A stretch of DNA of 64,000 nt from contig NC_020911.1 of NCBI RefSeq assembly GCF_000155675.2, forward strand, positions 2,160,501-2,224,500, read 5' to 3'. How positions within the stretch are numbered: position 1 is the stretch's first letter; the number at the start of each line of letters is the position of its first letter. Both the position numbers and the translations under genes were made by a program. A model generated the notes under the pieces. The model was given only the letters and a program-made list of their open reading frames with translations, made no database searches and was not told where the DNA came from. The DNA is from Octadecabacter antarcticus 307. Its GTDB lineage: Bacteria > Pseudomonadota > Alphaproteobacteria > Rhodobacterales > Rhodobacteraceae. This document shows positions 38,448 to 48,971 of this stretch, piece after piece.

Positions 38448-39224
38448 ATGGAATACGCCGTTATCCAGCTTGAGACTGCCAACAATGTCGCCACATTAAC
38501 GCTGAACCGCCCAGCCATGAAGAACGCGTTGAACGTACAAATGCGCGCTGAAATCACCCACGCGGTGAAGGCGGCGCAGCGTGACGCCCGCGTGTTGGTC
38601 ATCGGTGGTGCGGGGGATGCGTTTTGCAGCGGTCAGGATTTAGGCGACAGCGGCAATGCTACGAACCTTGATCTGGAACGTACGCTACGCGACGAATATG
38701 TGCCGATGCTCAAAGCGATATTTGAGTGTAAAATTCCAACGATCTGCGCGGTGCACGGTGCGGCTGCGGGGGCGGGTGCGAACCTTGCGCTGGCGGCGGA
38801 TGTGGTGATTGCCGCCGAAGAAGCCTACTTCATTCAGGCATTTACCCGAATTGGCCTGATCCCCGATGCGGGTGGTACGTATTGGTTGCCGCGTCAGATG
38901 GGGGCGGCCAAGGCGATGGGGGTTGCGCTGTTTGGCGACAAGATCACCGGACGCCAAGCCGCTGATTGGGGCATGATCTATGAGGCTGTGCCGCTGAAAG
39001 ATTTCGACACTCACGTGGCATCTCGTGCGCTGCATTTGGCCAAAGGGCCTACAGCGGCCTATCAACGTGTCAAAACAGCGATGCGGGGATCGTTTGAAAA
39101 CACGCTGGATCAACAACTCGCCATGGAAGCGCGCCTGCAAGGGGAATGCGGCAAGACCCGCGATTTCCAAGAAGGCGTTCTAGCGTTTATGGAAAAGCGC
39201 CCCGCGAACTACGAGGGGCGCTAG
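38448..39224 (+). CDS. enoyl-CoA hydratase/isomerase (PaaG-like)
   Basis: A 258-residue crotonase-family protein. The oxyanion-hole segments are visible: AFCSGQDLGD and HGAAAGAGANLALAADVVIA. The catalytic-region IPDAGGTYWLPRQMG is typical of PaaG, the isomerase of the phenylacetate pathway, and of related enoyl-CoA hydratases. A C-terminal EGVLAFMEKRPANYEGR matches that branch. No other paa genes are nearby, so PaaG activity is likely but not proved. Confidence 0.85.
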   Translation: MEYAVIQLETANNVATLTLNRPAMKNALNVQMRAEITHAVKAAQRDARVLVIGGAGDAFCSGQDLGDSGNATNLDLERTLRDEYVPMLKAIFECKIPTICAVHGAAAGAGANLALAADVVIAAEEAYFIQAFTRIGLIPDAGGTYWLPRQMGAAKAMGVALFGDKITGRQAADWGMIYEAVPLKDFDTHVASRALHLAKGPTAAYQRVKTAMRGSFENTLDQQLAMEARLQGECGKTRDFQEGVLAFMEKRPANYEGR

Positions 39225-39244
39225 GTCAAGCTGTTTCGCGACCG

Positions 39245-39849
39245 TTAAGCAGGCGTATAGATCGACGTGAAGACATTGGCGACCAGCCAGTTGATCGCAT
39301 CAAACATGCCCTGAATCCGCGCCACCAGCGCTCCGTCGATCGAAATCAGAAGGCCGGCGCCATCATTGTGGTGTTTTGGCTTCGGCATTGTCGTCCGCCA
39401 CAAACACCACAATGATGTGTTCGGAGGTGTCGAAATCTGTCATGAGGGCAATATTTCCCGTCTTGATCCAATCGCCAAGGATGAATTCATTAAACCCAGC
39501 ATCACCGGCACCGCCGATCAAGTTGTGTTCACTGGTATCGGCGTCAGATCCGCTCAGGGTCCAATTGGTGAACAATGTATCGCCGTCCTCGTCGCCACCC
39601 GAAAGCGAGTCGTTGCTGGAGCCGCCGTCAAGATCATCAAAGCCGCCTTCGATGATGTCGTTATCAGCGCCGCCATCAAAATACTGGCAGTGCCTTTCAG
39701 GACAACGGTGTCATCCCCCTCGGTGGCCACAGGTGGGCCATCTGGATCGATTGCTTCGTCCGGTGACGTATCATCGGTTCGTCATCTCTGCCACCTCAGA
39801 CAAGTGCCCCAAGACCCAATGCAACCAAAAGCGCGAGAAGAATTCCCAT
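39245..39849 (-). pseudogene. degenerate RTX-type calcium-binding protein gene
   Basis: Piecing frames together on the minus strand gives a short secreted-type protein. ATG at 39849 starts MGILLALLVALGLGALV (a membrane anchor or signal). Then come an acidic linker (DDTSPDEAIDPDGPPV) and RTX-like Asp/Gly-rich units (GGADNDIIEGG, GGSSNDSLSGGDEDGD). A C-terminal beta domain (NLIGGAGDAGFNEFILGDW, FDTSEHIIVVFVADD) follows, then ISIDGALVARIQGM, ending with TAA at 39245. At least three frame changes are needed (after the leader, after DDTVVLKGTAS, and near 39370), so it is probably not functional. Confidence 0.65.
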
Positions 39850-39957
39850 AATACCGTCCCCGAAGACGTGAATCGATAATAATTAAATAACATCAAGTGA
39901 ATCTGAGAGCGTTAGCAGCAACTGGGAAACAAACAGTTTCTAAAATCAACACAGTGC

Positions 39958-40452
39958 TTATGCAGGTCGCTGCAGCGCGAAGTAGACGCTATCAGACCAC
40001 ACATCATTGATACAAAATGTGCGCTCGGCGCGGTGCGTTTCCCTGAACCCAAGGGAGGTGAGCAGGCTGACTGAGGCGATGTTGAGCGGGTCAGCATCTG
40101 CGGTCATTGCAATGTGATCCGTGTTGGTCCACAAATGCGGGATGATTGCGTCCATCGCTTCGGTGATGATGCTTTTGCGCCAATGGTCGGGGTGCAGGAT
40201 GAAACCGATTTCATTGCGCCAAAAATTGCCCGCGTTGCCTATGACACGGTTTTTCCATTCGATTTGGAAATTTGTTCTTGAGCTGTCCCAGTGGGCCACA
40301 CGGCGCTTCAGGAGGTCCTGCGTCACACTTGGGTCTGCGTGTGGCGCGGTGGACCAGTATTGCATCGCCCGTGGATCTGAATAGATCGCTAACATATCTT
40401 CAAGATCGCCGGCTTGTCCACCGCGCAAAATCAGTCTTTCGGTGTGCAACAT
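39958..40452 (-). CDS. GNAT-family N-acetyltransferase (RimJ/RimL type)
   Basis: A 164-residue acetyltransferase of the RimJ-like GNAT group: MLHTERLILRGGQAGDLEDM, YWSTAPHADPSVT, IGFILHPDHWRKSIITEAMD (acetyl-CoA binding region, here with less glycine than usual), and NIASVSLLTSLGFRET. The ATG at 40452 gives the standard start; 41 upstream codons overlap the gltA terminator and are not coding. Substrate unknown. It lies on the same strand as gltA, just past its terminator. Confidence 0.85.
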   Translation of the reverse strand: MLHTERLILRGGQAGDLEDMLAIYSDPRAMQYWSTAPHADPSVTQDLLKRRVAHWDSSRTNFQIEWKNRVIGNAGNFWRNEIGFILHPDHWRKSIITEAMDAIIPHLWTNTDHIAMTADADPLNIASVSLLTSLGFRETHRAERTFCINDVWSDSVYFALQRPA

Positions 40453-40455
40453 ATC

Positions 40456-40484
40456 AAAAGGCCCCCAAGATGATCTTGGAAGCC
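40456..40484 (-). terminator. rho-independent terminator of gltA
   Basis: On the minus strand GGCTTCCAAGAT pairs with ATCTTGGGGGCC (two G-U wobbles as RNA, one-base loop), followed by TTTT. It starts 24 bases after the gltA stop. Confidence 0.8.
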
Positions 40485-40507
40485 CTTTGGTCAATCGTCC
40501 AGTCAAA

Positions 40508-41800
40508 TTAACGGTCTTCAATATCCACATAGTTAATGGCCGTTTCACCCATATACAGCTGACGGGGCCGCCCAATTTTCAGCTGTGGATCGTCAAGCTG
40601 TTCTTTCCACTGCGAAATCCAGCCAACGGTGCGCGCCAATGCGAAGATTGGTGTGAACATCGACGTCGGGAAACCCATCGCTTCGAGGATGATACCGGAA
40701 TAGAAGTCCACGTTCGGGAACAGCTTTTTCTCAGCAAAGTAGGGATCAGCGAGCGCTTGTTTTTCAAGCTCCATCGCGACCTGAAGAAGCGGGTTGTCGT
40801 GCACGCCCATCAATTCGAGCACTTCGTCGGCGGATTGTTTCAGCACAGTGGCGCGCGGATCGAAGTTTTTGTAAACGCGGTGGCCAAAGCCCATCAGACG
40901 GTAGCTGTCGTTCTTGTCTTTTGCGCGCGCAATGAATTCAGGAATGCGATCGACTGTGCCAATTTCCTTGAGCATTTCGAGGCAGGCTTGGTTCGCGCCA
41001 CCATGTGCGGGACCCCAAAGACAAGCGATTCCAGCGGCAATACAGGCAAACGGGTTGGCACCTGATGATGACGCAAGGCGCACAGTCGACGTCGATGCAT
41101 TTTGTTCATGATCCGCATGCAGCGTAAAAATACGGTCCATTGCGCGCGCAAGGATCGGGTTCACATTGTAGTCTTCTGCCGGAACGCTGAAACACATATT
41201 CAAGAAATTGGACGCATAATCGAGGTCATTGCGCGGGTAAACGAATGGCTGGCCAATGGAATATTTGTACGCCATTGCTGCAATCGTCGGCATTTTAGCG
41301 ATCAGACGGATGGACGCCACTTCGCGCTGGTGCGGATCGTTAGGGTCTGTGCTGTCGTGATAAAACGCTGACATCGCCCCAACCACGCCGACCATCGTCG
41401 CCATAGGATGCGCATCGCGGCGAAAGCCCCGAAAGAACATGTGCATCTGTTCGTGGATCATTGTGTGGTTCGTGACGAGGCGTTCAAACTTTTCCAGCTC
41501 GTCAGCGGACGGAAGATCGCCGTAAAGCAGCGCAAAACACACCTCGAGGTAGTGGGATTTTTCGGCCAGCTGGTCAATCGGGTAGCCGCGGTGCAGCAAT
41601 TCGCCTTTATCGCCGTCAATGAACGTAATTGTGCTGTCGCAGGCTGCAGTCGACGTAAAACCCGGATCATAAGTAAACACGCCCGCTTGACTATAAAGTT
41701 TGCGAATATCGATGACATCCGGCCCAGCGGTCGGGGAAAGAATAGGCAACTCATAGGATTTGCCATCAATCGTCAGCGTTGCAGTTTTCTGATCAGCCAT
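40508..41800 (-). CDS. gltA: citrate synthase (type II)
   Basis: A 430-residue TCA-cycle enzyme condensing acetyl-CoA and oxaloacetate. Catalytic histidine regions are in [11 protein letters not shown] and [18 protein letters not shown]; the Asp is in [15 protein letters not shown]. The N-terminal [19 protein letters not shown] is typical of the proteobacterial hexameric form. Its terminator separates it from the acetyltransferase gene. Confidence 0.97.
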   Translation of the reverse strand: MADQKTATLTIDGKSYELPILSPTAGPDVIDIRKLYSQAGVFTYDPGFTSTAACDSTITFIDGDKGELLHRGYPIDQLAEKSHYLEVCFALLYGDLPSADELEKFERLVTNHTMIHEQMHMFFRGFRRDAHPMATMVGVVGAMSAFYHDSTDPNDPHQREVASIRLIAKMPTIAAMAYKYSIGQPFVYPRNDLDYASNFLNMCFSVPAEDYNVNPILARAMDRIFTLHADHEQNASTSTVRLASSSGANPFACIAAGIACLWGPAHGGANQACLEMLKEIGTVDRIPEFIARAKDKNDSYRLMGFGHRVYKNFDPRATVLKQSADEVLELMGVHDNPLLQVAMELEKQALADPYFAEKKLFPNVDFYSGIILEAMGFPTSMFTPIFALARTVGWISQWKEQLDDPQLKIGRPRQLYMGETAINYVDIEDR

Positions 41801-41897
41801 GTTTTTTCCCTTTTAAGGCACGCCCTTGGGTGACCCAAGCAGCGTCAGCGGTGTTCCGGTTCACTTTGCGTTACCTAAGAAAGGTATCAAAAGTGTT

Positions 41898-43331
41898 TCA
41901 GCAAGTGGCGTCCTTAATGCGAGAGATAGTTTCGTCGCGTCCAAGGACCAGCATCATATCGAAGACCGAAGGGGATACAGCGCGACCTGCAAGTGCCGCG
42001 CGCAGCGGACCAGCAAGTTTGCCGAGTTTGGTGTCATGGGCCTGCGCGAGGGCGGCCACGCTCCCCTCAAGTTCGTCTCGCGTCCAGCTAACAGTTTGCA
42101 GCTGCGGCGTCAATTCTGCCAGTATACCTTTGTGTACATCGTCAAGCGATTTGGCAGGCTTTTCATCAATGGCAATCGGCCGCGAAGTTAAGATAAAGTG
42201 CGCTTTATCAATCAGTTCCGGAAATGTCTTCGCGCGCTCTTTCAGACTTGGCATGGCCTGCAACATGGCGTCACTCTGGGTGGCCGTTAGCGCATTTGCA
42301 TCTGTCACCGCCAGAAATGCCGCAAGTTCATGCAGCAGTGCAGCATCGTCGGTCACAGCGATATGCTGACCGCACAGGTTTTCGAGCTTTTTGGTATCAA
42401 ATCGCGCGGGACTTTTGCCGATGCCACCGAAATCAAACCAGTCAAGCGCCTGCGCATCGCTGAAAAATTCATCGTCGCCGTGTGACCAGCCCAAACGGGT
42501 CAAATAGTTACGCATGCCAGCGGCTGGATAGCCCAAGGCCTGATATTCGGACGCACCCGTCGCACCGTGGCGTTTGGATAGCTTTTTGCCATCGGGCCCA
42601 AAAATTAGCGGTATGTGGGCCCAAATGGGCATTTTCCAACTCATAGCATCATATATCATCTTCTGTCGTGAAGTGTTTCCGAGGTGGTCGTCTCCCCGAA
42701 TTACGTGGGTCACTCCCATGTCGTGATCGTCGACTACGACGGCTAACATGTATGTTGGCGACCCGTCAGATCGCAATAGGACTATGTCATCCAATAGATG
42801 TGGATGGTATACGACCTTTCCTTGGACTTCATCATAAATGAAGTCGGCGAAAAATTGACCATCGTGTTCTAAGCCAATTGCTTTGATCCGGACAACAAAC
42901 GGCAGATCGGGGTGGTCGGCGTCCACGACATCGCGCCACGGGGAACGATAGAGGGTTGAGACCTTGTTGGCGCGCGCATTCTCGCGGAACGCTTCAATCT
43001 CATCTTGGGTGGCGAAACATTTGTAGGCATGCCCATCGGCAAGCATGCGGTGCGCGACGTCCGCGTGGCGATTGGCAGCTGCGGCCTGCGACGTCGGTTC
43101 GCCGTCCCAATCAAGGCCTAGCCATGTTAGCCCGTCAAGGATCGCCTGCGTGTTTTCATCCGTGGATCGTGCCTTGTCGGTGTCTTCAATCCGCAGCAAG
43201 AATTTACCGCCACGCCCGCGTGCGTAAAGCCAGTTGAACAGCGCCGTGCGTGCGCCGCCGATGTGCAGCGCCCCCGTTGGCGAGGGGGCGAAACGGGTGA
43301 CGACTTGGGCTTCAGAATTGGACGTTGGCAT
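41898..43331 (-). CDS. gltX: glutamate--tRNA ligase
   Basis: A 477-residue class I aminoacyl-tRNA synthetase. The HIGH-type motif [11 protein letters not shown] is at 16-26 and the KMSKS-type motif KKLSKRHG near 247. [23 protein letters not shown] is conserved. It sits upstream of gltA on the same strand and is divergent from comEC. Confidence 0.96.
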   Translation of the reverse strand: MPTSNSEAQVVTRFAPSPTGALHIGGARTALFNWLYARGRGGKFLLRIEDTDKARSTDENTQAILDGLTWLGLDWDGEPTSQAAAANRHADVAHRMLADGHAYKCFATQDEIEAFRENARANKVSTLYRSPWRDVVDADHPDLPFVVRIKAIGLEHDGQFFADFIYDEVQGKVVYHPHLLDDIVLLRSDGSPTYMLAVVVDDHDMGVTHVIRGDDHLGNTSRQKMIYDAMSWKMPIWAHIPLIFGPDGKKLSKRHGATGASEYQALGYPAAGMRNYLTRLGWSHGDDEFFSDAQALDWFDFGGIGKSPARFDTKKLENLCGQHIAVTDDAALLHELAAFLAVTDANALTATQSDAMLQAMPSLKERAKTFPELIDKAHFILTSRPIAIDEKPAKSLDDVHKGILAELTPQLQTVSWTRDELEGSVAALAQAHDTKLGKLAGPLRAALAGRAVSPSVFDMMLVLGRDETISRIKDATC

Positions 43332-43414
43332 GGAAACTTAACCTTTTGCTAACCACCATTTTGTTACGTTGGCGGGCTGCTGCGGGGAATACTAACAACG
43401 TGAGGGAATAACCA

Positions 43415-45508
43415 GTGCGCAAGCTGCACGACCTTTGGGCACAACTCGGTGCGCAGCGCGGTCATCTGTTCGGTTGGACACCTGTTGTGCTGGGCCTCGG
43501 GATTTGTGGCTACTTCGCAGCGCAGAGCGAACCTGCGGCGATCACCTGTATTATGGTGCTGGGGTTCGGGCTGTTCGGGATTGCTGTGCAGCGGCTTTTG
43601 CCCGATGGCCTGCGCATCATCGTGGTTGGTATGGCGTTGCTTTTGGCGGGATTTGGGCTGGCCGGACTGCGCGCGAACGTCGTGGCAGAGCCGGTGTTGG
43701 GGTTTCGGTATTATGGCCCCATCCAAGGACGCATCATTGAAATTGACCGATCCGTATCAGACGCGGTGCGGTTGACGCTTGATCGTGTGGTGTTGGCGCG
43801 GATGGACGCCGCACACACACCCGCATCAGTGCGGATTTCGCTGCATGGCGATCAAGGGTTTATCACGCCGGAACCAGGGCAGGTGGTGTTGATGACGGGA
43901 CATCTGTCGCCACCATCGGGCCCAGTAGAACCGGGTGGTTTTGATTTCCAGCGCATGGCGTGGTTCGAAGGGCTTGGTGCTGTCGGCTATACGCGCACCC
44001 CTGTTTTATTAGGGGCTGTGGCCAGTGAGGGGTCTGCGGGTCTGTGGGTCTATCGTCAAAGGGTCGCCATCAGTCGTGGGGTGCAGGACCGATTGGAAGG
44101 TGAATCAGGGGCCTTTGCCGCCGCGATCATGACGGGGGACCGATCCGGTATAGGGCAGAACAGTTTGACAGCGCTTCGGGCGTTCAATCTGGCGCATTTG
44201 TTAGCAATCTCTGGCATGCATATGGGCATTTTGGCTGCGTTCATATTCGCGACGTTGCGCTATGGATTCGCGCTGTGGCCATCGGCTGCACTGCGCTGGC
44301 CGACAAAGAAAATCGCCGCCAACGGTGCGCTGGTCGCGGCTGCTGGATATCTGGCGTTGTCGGGCGGCAATGTGTCAACGGAACGCGCATTCGTCATGGT
44401 TGCAGTGATGTTGGTTGCGGTTTTGTTTGACCGTCGTGCCCTGACGTTGCGGGCCGTCGCAATTGCGGCGTTGATCGTGCTGACGTTGCTGCCCGAAGCC
44501 CTGTTTGGCCCAGGGTTTCAGATGTCATTCGCTGCCACGACAGCCTTGGTCGCTGTGTTCGGTGTGATGCGCCAGTTAGACCTGCCGCGCGTACCACGAT
44601 GGGCAAAATCCATTGGGGCGGTGTTTATTTCGTCGTTGGTGGCGGGGTTGGCGACAGCACCGTTTGCGGCGTTTCATTTCAATCAAATCGCGCAGCTTGG
44701 ACTGATTGCGAACCTGATGTCGGTGCCTTTGATGGGCACGTTGGTGATGCCTGCGGCGGTCTTGGCCGCACTCCTTGCGCCCCTTGGGTTAGAAATGATC
44801 GGGCTTTGGGTGATGGATCTTGGCCTGCGCTGGATTTTGGGTGTGGCACATTTTGTCGCCGGTCAGGACGGTGCATTGCGACATGTGGTGACACCGGGGC
44901 CCGAGGTTTTGGCGCTGATCGCATTGGGGGGGATATTTGTGGTGCAGTGGCGCGGATCGATCAGGTTGGCAGGCGTGGCGCCAGTGATCTTGGGGTTCGC
45001 GCTTTGGCAGGTGGCGGAGCGTCCGGCGGTGTTGATCGCAGATTCGGGGTCTTTGATCGGAGTGATGACCGAAACTGGCCGCGATGTGTCAAAGGAGAGT
45101 GGTGAGTCGTTTGCCGCAGACAGTTGGCTAGAAAATGATGGCGCACCCGTTGAACAATGGGTGGCCTACGCGCGCGATGGATTGTTGGAACGGGGCCGCG
45201 CGGTGTCAGTGACGGTGGCAGGAACGCGGGTGTTGAACCTGCGCGGCGCCACGGCGTTGGCGGCGATTGACGGCTGTGGCGGCGCTGATATCGTGATCAC
45301 CAATCAGGAAATGGGCGATATGGCAGGATGTGAGGTTTACGACGCGGTGCGCCTGCGCGAAACGGGCGCGATGGCGGGATGGGTCTTGTCGGGGAAATTA
45401 CACCTGATCTCAGTGCGCGACCACACAGGAGAGCGGATTTGGAACACCGCATCCGTACGCCAGCGCGACCGGCTTTTGATGACCCTGTTCGCGCAAGCGT
45501 GGGACTAA
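43415..45508 (+). CDS. comEC: ComEC/Rec2-family DNA uptake channel protein
   Basis: A 697-residue inner-membrane protein for import of single-stranded DNA in transformation and gene-transfer-agent uptake. An N-terminal hydrophobic region (DUF4131-like) precedes the competence domain with AAIMTGDRSGIGQNSLTALR, NLAHLLAISGMHMGILAA and STERAFVMVAVMLVAVLFDR. The C-terminal part (about 530-697) looks like a remnant of the metallo-beta-lactamase domain without the HxHxDH motif, as is common in Rhodobacterales. The start is GTG at 43415 after GAGGG. Its TAA (45506-45508) abuts the lexA stop on the other strand with no base between. Confidence 0.9.
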   Translation: MRKLHDLWAQLGAQRGHLFGWTPVVLGLGICGYFAAQSEPAAITCIMVLGFGLFGIAVQRLLPDGLRIIVVGMALLLAGFGLAGLRANVVAEPVLGFRYYGPIQGRIIEIDRSVSDAVRLTLDRVVLARMDAAHTPASVRISLHGDQGFITPEPGQVVLMTGHLSPPSGPVEPGGFDFQRMAWFEGLGAVGYTRTPVLLGAVASEGSAGLWVYRQRVAISRGVQDRLEGESGAFAAAIMTGDRSGIGQNSLTALRAFNLAHLLAISGMHMGILAAFIFATLRYGFALWPSAALRWPTKKIAANGALVAAAGYLALSGGNVSTERAFVMVAVMLVAVLFDRRALTLRAVAIAALIVLTLLPEALFGPGFQMSFAATTALVAVFGVMRQLDLPRVPRWAKSIGAVFISSLVAGLATAPFAAFHFNQIAQLGLIANLMSVPLMGTLVMPAAVLAALLAPLGLEMIGLWVMDLGLRWILGVAHFVAGQDGALRHVVTPGPEVLALIALGGIFVVQWRGSIRLAGVAPVILGFALWQVAERPAVLIADSGSLIGVMTETGRDVSKESGESFAADSWLENDGAPVEQWVAYARDGLLERGRAVSVTVAGTRVLNLRGATALAAIDGCGGADIVITNQEMGDMAGCEVYDAVRLRETGAMAGWVLSGKLHLISVRDHTGERIWNTASVRQRDRLLMTLFAQAWD

Positions 45509-46210
45509 TTAATACGTTCGAATAAGGCCGACCAAACAGCCCTGAACCTTGACCTGATCATCGCGATACAGACGGGTTTCATAGGCAGGGTTCGCCGCCT
45601 CAAGTGCGATGGTGTTGCCGTTGCGACGATAGCGTTTCAGCGTGGCTTCCGCGTCTTCCACCAAAGCCACGACGATATCACCGGTCTGCGCGGTCGAGGT
45701 CTCACGGATCACCACGACATCGCCGTCATTGATCCCCGCGTCGATCATTGAATCGCCTTTAACTTCGAGGGCGTAATGTTCACCTTTGCCAACCATGGAC
45801 GCCGGAACAGACACATTGTGGCTGATCTCAGAAATAGCGGCGATTGGCACACCCGCAGCAATGCGACCCATCACCGGCAGTTCAATAGCACCGCCAGTTT
45901 CAAGCGATTGCGCAGCACGTGGGCGGTTGCCTGGGCGGTCGCCATTAATCACGCGCGGATTAAAACCGGATGCCGCATCAAGCTTGGTCTGCAATGCGTC
46001 GGGAAGTTTCACAATTTCAAGGGCGCGGGCACGGTGCGCGAGGCGGCGGATAAATCCACGTTCCTCAAGCGCAGTAATCAGGCGGTGAATACCGGATTTA
46101 GACCGTAAATCAAGGGCTTCTTTCATTTCATCAAAGCTTGGCGGGACACCATCGCGGGCGACGCGTTTTTGGATGAATTCTAACAGATCAAGTTGCTTCT
46201 TTGTGAGCAT
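45509..46210 (-). CDS. lexA: SOS-response repressor LexA
   Basis: A 233-residue repressor-protease. The N-terminal winged helix domain reads [40 protein letters not shown]. The self-cleavage bond is Ala119-Gly120 in [11 protein letters not shown], with the serine-lysine dyad Ser154 (KGDSMIDAG) and Lys192 (ATLKRY). The protein is a little longer than E. coli LexA, as in other Alphaproteobacteria. An SOS box lies 35 bases upstream of the start, so it should autoregulate. Confidence 0.96.
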   Translation of the reverse strand: MLTKKQLDLLEFIQKRVARDGVPPSFDEMKEALDLRSKSGIHRLITALEERGFIRRLAHRARALEIVKLPDALQTKLDAASGFNPRVINGDRPGNRPRAAQSLETGGAIELPVMGRIAAGVPIAAISEISHNVSVPASMVGKGEHYALEVKGDSMIDAGINDGDVVVIRETSTAQTGDIVVALVEDAEATLKRYRRNGNTIALEAANPAYETRLYRDDQVKVQGCLVGLIRTY

Positions 46211-46244
46211 ATGCGCTCTCCCTCAACACAATTTCCTTGGGAAT

Positions 46245-46259
46245 GTTCTAGCCTTGTTC
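46245..46259 (-). promoter_or_regulatory. alphaproteobacterial SOS box of lexA
   Basis: Read on the minus strand, GAAC-AAGGCTA-GAAC matches the GAAC-N7-GAAC LexA operator of Alphaproteobacteria exactly. It lies between moeA and lexA, upstream of lexA. Confidence 0.85.
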
Positions 46260-46283
46260 TCGTTTTGTGTCAATCTGTTCTAT

Positions 46284-47474
46284 TTAGATCGGGTAGATTG
46301 TTACCGGATCGTCCACCGCTTTGGCGGGGTGATCTATCGGGCGCAGCAGCAGGCAATTGGCCTCGGCCAAGACGGTCAGCATAGAACTGTCTTGCTTGTC
46401 GAACGCGGTGACTGTGCGGGTGTTTTCACCTTCGCTATAGTGCGCACGCATATAATGGGCGCGCGGCCCACCGGCGGGTAGTGGCGCATCAAGGCGGGCA
46501 GTTACGCCGCGTGGAAGGACGTCCGATTGGCCAAGGGCGCGGCGCACCATCGGCAAGAGGAATAGATAGCCACAGACCACAGCAGACACCGGATTCCCCG
46601 GCAGTCCGAGGAAGGCCGTTGTGCCCTTCGCGCCCGCCATCAGCGGTTTGCCGGGGCGCATTGCGATCTTGTGAAAGCTGCGGGTCACGCCAAAGCGGTC
46701 CAACGCGGGCGCCACGAGATCATGATCACCCACCGACGCGCCGCCGATGGTGACGATGATGTCCGCCCCCCAATCGCTGGCCTGTTGCAGGATCGCATCA
46801 AGGGCATCCGGCGTGTCCAGCGCGATCGGCAGGATGTTGGGATTTGCCCCAGCGTCTCGCAGCATCGCCCGCAGCGCAAAGACGTTTGATGCGATGATTT
46901 GATCGGGCGCAGGATTGCCGCCTGGCATCAAGAGTTCATCACCTGTGGATATCAGCGCGACCTTCGGGCGGCGGGTCACGCGCAGGGTCGCGTGGTTCAT
47001 CGCCGCAATGAGCGCGAGGTCGGAAGGCGTCAGCTTTCGTGGCGCCTCAAATATAAATTCCTTTGTAAAGTCAGCACCTTGTTGGCGGATATTATTGTTA
47101 TTCATCGCGTCGGTGCCAAGGCTGATCGTGTCGTCAGTGCGGGTCACATTTTCCTGAATAACGACTTGTTCCGCGCCGCGTGGCACTGGTGCACCGGTAA
47201 AGATACGCACCGCTTGACCGGTTTTGACTGTGCCGCCCCAACCGTGCCCCGCCGCAGATTCCGCGATGACCGTGAGGGTGGCACTGACCTTTGCGTCGCT
47301 GCTGCGGATCGCATATCCATCCATCGCAGAGGCGGGGAACGGTGGCTGGTCACGTTTGGCCTGCACAGGGTCCGCCAGAGTGCGGCCATGGGCATCAGCA
47401 AGCGCGACAGTTTCTGTTGGTCCGGTTTGGACAAGCGCGAGGCATAGCGCCTGCGCCTGTTCAACGGTGATCAT
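46284..47474 (-). CDS. moeA: molybdopterin molybdotransferase MoeA
   Basis: A 396-residue enzyme inserting molybdate into adenylated molybdopterin. Typical blocks: [48 protein letters not shown] [26 protein letters not shown], and [23 protein letters not shown]. It overlaps moaC by four bases, forming a molybdenum cofactor gene pair at the end of the trp gene run. Confidence 0.95.
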   Translation of the reverse strand: MITVEQAQALCLALVQTGPTETVALADAHGRTLADPVQAKRDQPPFPASAMDGYAIRSSDAKVSATLTVIAESAAGHGWGGTVKTGQAVRIFTGAPVPRGAEQVVIQENVTRTDDTISLGTDAMNNNNIRQQGADFTKEFIFEAPRKLTPSDLALIAAMNHATLRVTRRPKVALISTGDELLMPGGNPAPDQIIASNVFALRAMLRDAGANPNILPIALDTPDALDAILQQASDWGADIIVTIGGASVGDHDLVAPALDRFGVTRSFHKIAMRPGKPLMAGAKGTTAFLGLPGNPVSAVVCGYLFLLPMVRRALGQSDVLPRGVTARLDAPLPAGGPRAHYMRAHYSEGENTRTVTAFDKQDSSMLTVLAEANCLLLRPIDHPAKAVDDPVTIYPI

Positions 47475-47959
47475 TGCGCAAAACGGCCGGATTTACCGCC
47501 GTCTTTCAGGGTCACACGCAGCCCGCCGATTTCCATGTCTTTTTGCGCCGCCTTCAGCATGTCATAGACCGTGAGGGCGGCGATTGAGGCCGCGGTAAGG
47601 GCCTCCATTTCGACACCGGTTTGTCCGGTGGTTTTAACTGTCGCTTGTATGCGCACACCGGGGAGCGTGGGGTCGGGCGTCAGATCTACCGCAACCTTTG
47701 TGATCGCCAGTGGGTGACACAGCGGGATCAGGTCCGATGTCTTTTTTGCGCCTTGAATACCCGCAATACGGGCGATGCCAAGCACATCACCCTTTTTTGC
47801 AGTGCCTGCGGTAACATGGGCCAGCGTTTCAGGTGACATCTTAATCCAAGCGACGGCAGTTGCGATGCGCGATGTCACGTCTTTGGCGGACACATCGACC
47901 ATGTGCGCCTGTCCCTGTGCGTCAAAATGGCTTAGCTTATCGTGCATCTTTTCAGCCAC
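47471..47959 (-). CDS. moaC: cyclic pyranopterin monophosphate synthase MoaC
   Basis: A 162-residue enzyme of the second half-reaction in molybdopterin precursor synthesis. Key segments: [28 protein letters not shown] (catalytic His), [20 protein letters not shown] (catalytic Lys is expected further on, in [16 protein letters not shown]). The GTG at 47959 directly follows the trpC stop; an ATG four codons later (MHDKLSHF) is an alternative start. Confidence 0.95.
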   Translation of the reverse strand: MAEKMHDKLSHFDAQGQAHMVDVSAKDVTSRIATAVAWIKMSPETLAHVTAGTAKKGDVLGIARIAGIQGAKKTSDLIPLCHPLAITKVAVDLTPDPTLPGVRIQATVKTTGQTGVEMEALTAASIAALTVYDMLKAAQKDMEIGGLRVTLKDGGKSGRFAQ

Positions 47960-48766
47960 TTACATACCACCCATGATGTCTGGGCTGGCCAGCAATCTGC
48001 GGGTGGCGGCGGCCACGTCGTCTTGGCGCATCAGGCTTTCGCCGATAAGGAAACTGCGCGCACCATAGCGCGCCATGTCCGCTAAGTCAGCAGCGGTGTT
48101 CAGCCCGCTTTCGCAAACGATTGTGCGGTCGGCAGGGACCAGACGCGACAGGGTGCGCGTGGTGTCCAAAGTGGTTTCGAACGTGTTGAGGTTGCGGTTG
48201 TTGATGCCCATCAAGGGGGATTTGAGGGCGCTGGCGCGGTCCAGTTCCGCCTCGTTGTGGACTTCGAGCAGGACATCCATCTTCCAATCCAGCGCTGCGG
48301 CTTCCAGTTCAGCGGCCTGTGCGTCGCTGACGGTGGCGAGGATGATCAGGATCGCATCGGCCCCAAGGGCGCGGGCTTCGACGACCTGATAGGGATCATA
48401 CATGAAGTCTTTGCGCAGGGCTGGCAGGTCAACAGCGTCGCGCGCTGCGGTCAGGAACTCATCGTGGCCTTGGAAGGACGGACCGTCGGTCAGCACGCTT
48501 AGACAGGTGGCACCACCAAGTGCGTAGGCAATGGCCAGTTCGGGCGGGTTAAAATCTGCGCGGATCAAGCCTTTGGAGGGGCTCGCCTTTTTGATCTCTG
48601 CGATCAGGCCATAACCTTCGCGACCGGCGTTGATCAGGCGATCAGCAAAGCCACGCGTCGGGGACGCGGCGCGGGCGGTGATTTCCAGATCGGCCAGTGG
48701 GCGTGCCTGTTTACAAGCAGCAATATGGTCGAGTTTGTAGGCTTTGATTTTGTCTAGGATATCCAT
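47960..48766 (-). CDS. trpC: indole-3-glycerol phosphate synthase
   Basis: A 268-residue TIM-barrel enzyme of tryptophan synthesis. Diagnostic segments: [20 protein letters not shown] (catalytic Lys and phosphate site), [31 protein letters not shown] and [18 protein letters not shown]. It is a stand-alone TrpC, not fused to TrpF. The ATG at 48766 matches the family start MDILDKI. It is followed with no gap by moaC. Confidence 0.96.
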   Translation of the reverse strand: MDILDKIKAYKLDHIAACKQARPLADLEITARAASPTRGFADRLINAGREGYGLIAEIKKASPSKGLIRADFNPPELAIAYALGGATCLSVLTDGPSFQGHDEFLTAARDAVDLPALRKDFMYDPYQVVEARALGADAILIILATVSDAQAAELEAAALDWKMDVLLEVHNEAELDRASALKSPLMGINNRNLNTFETTLDTTRTLSRLVPADRTIVCESGLNTAADLADMARYGARSFLIGESLMRQDDVAAATRRLLASPDIMGGM

Positions 48767-48825
48767 AGATGCATTGTTAGCGCCGCTGGCTGGCGGGTGC
48801 AATTGCGCGTGCCGCGGGCGGCGGG

Positions 48826-48843
48826 AAAATTTGTACAAATTTT
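48826..48843. promoter_or_regulatory. 18-bp perfect palindrome upstream of trpC
   Basis: AAAATTTGTACAAATTTT is a perfect palindrome within the 205-bp GC-rich gap between trpD and trpC, 59 bases before the trpC start. It stands out sharply from its surroundings and could be an operator. No regulator is identified. Confidence 0.5.
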
Positions 48844-48971
48844 GCGCTGCGCGGCGATGTTTAGGGCGATGTGTGGTGCCGCGAGGGGGATGTTGCGGGC
48901 GCGCGCTGCCCCCGTCTTGCGGACACCCCTAGGATATTTTTAAATAAAGACGGGTGAAGGGGTCTTTAACT

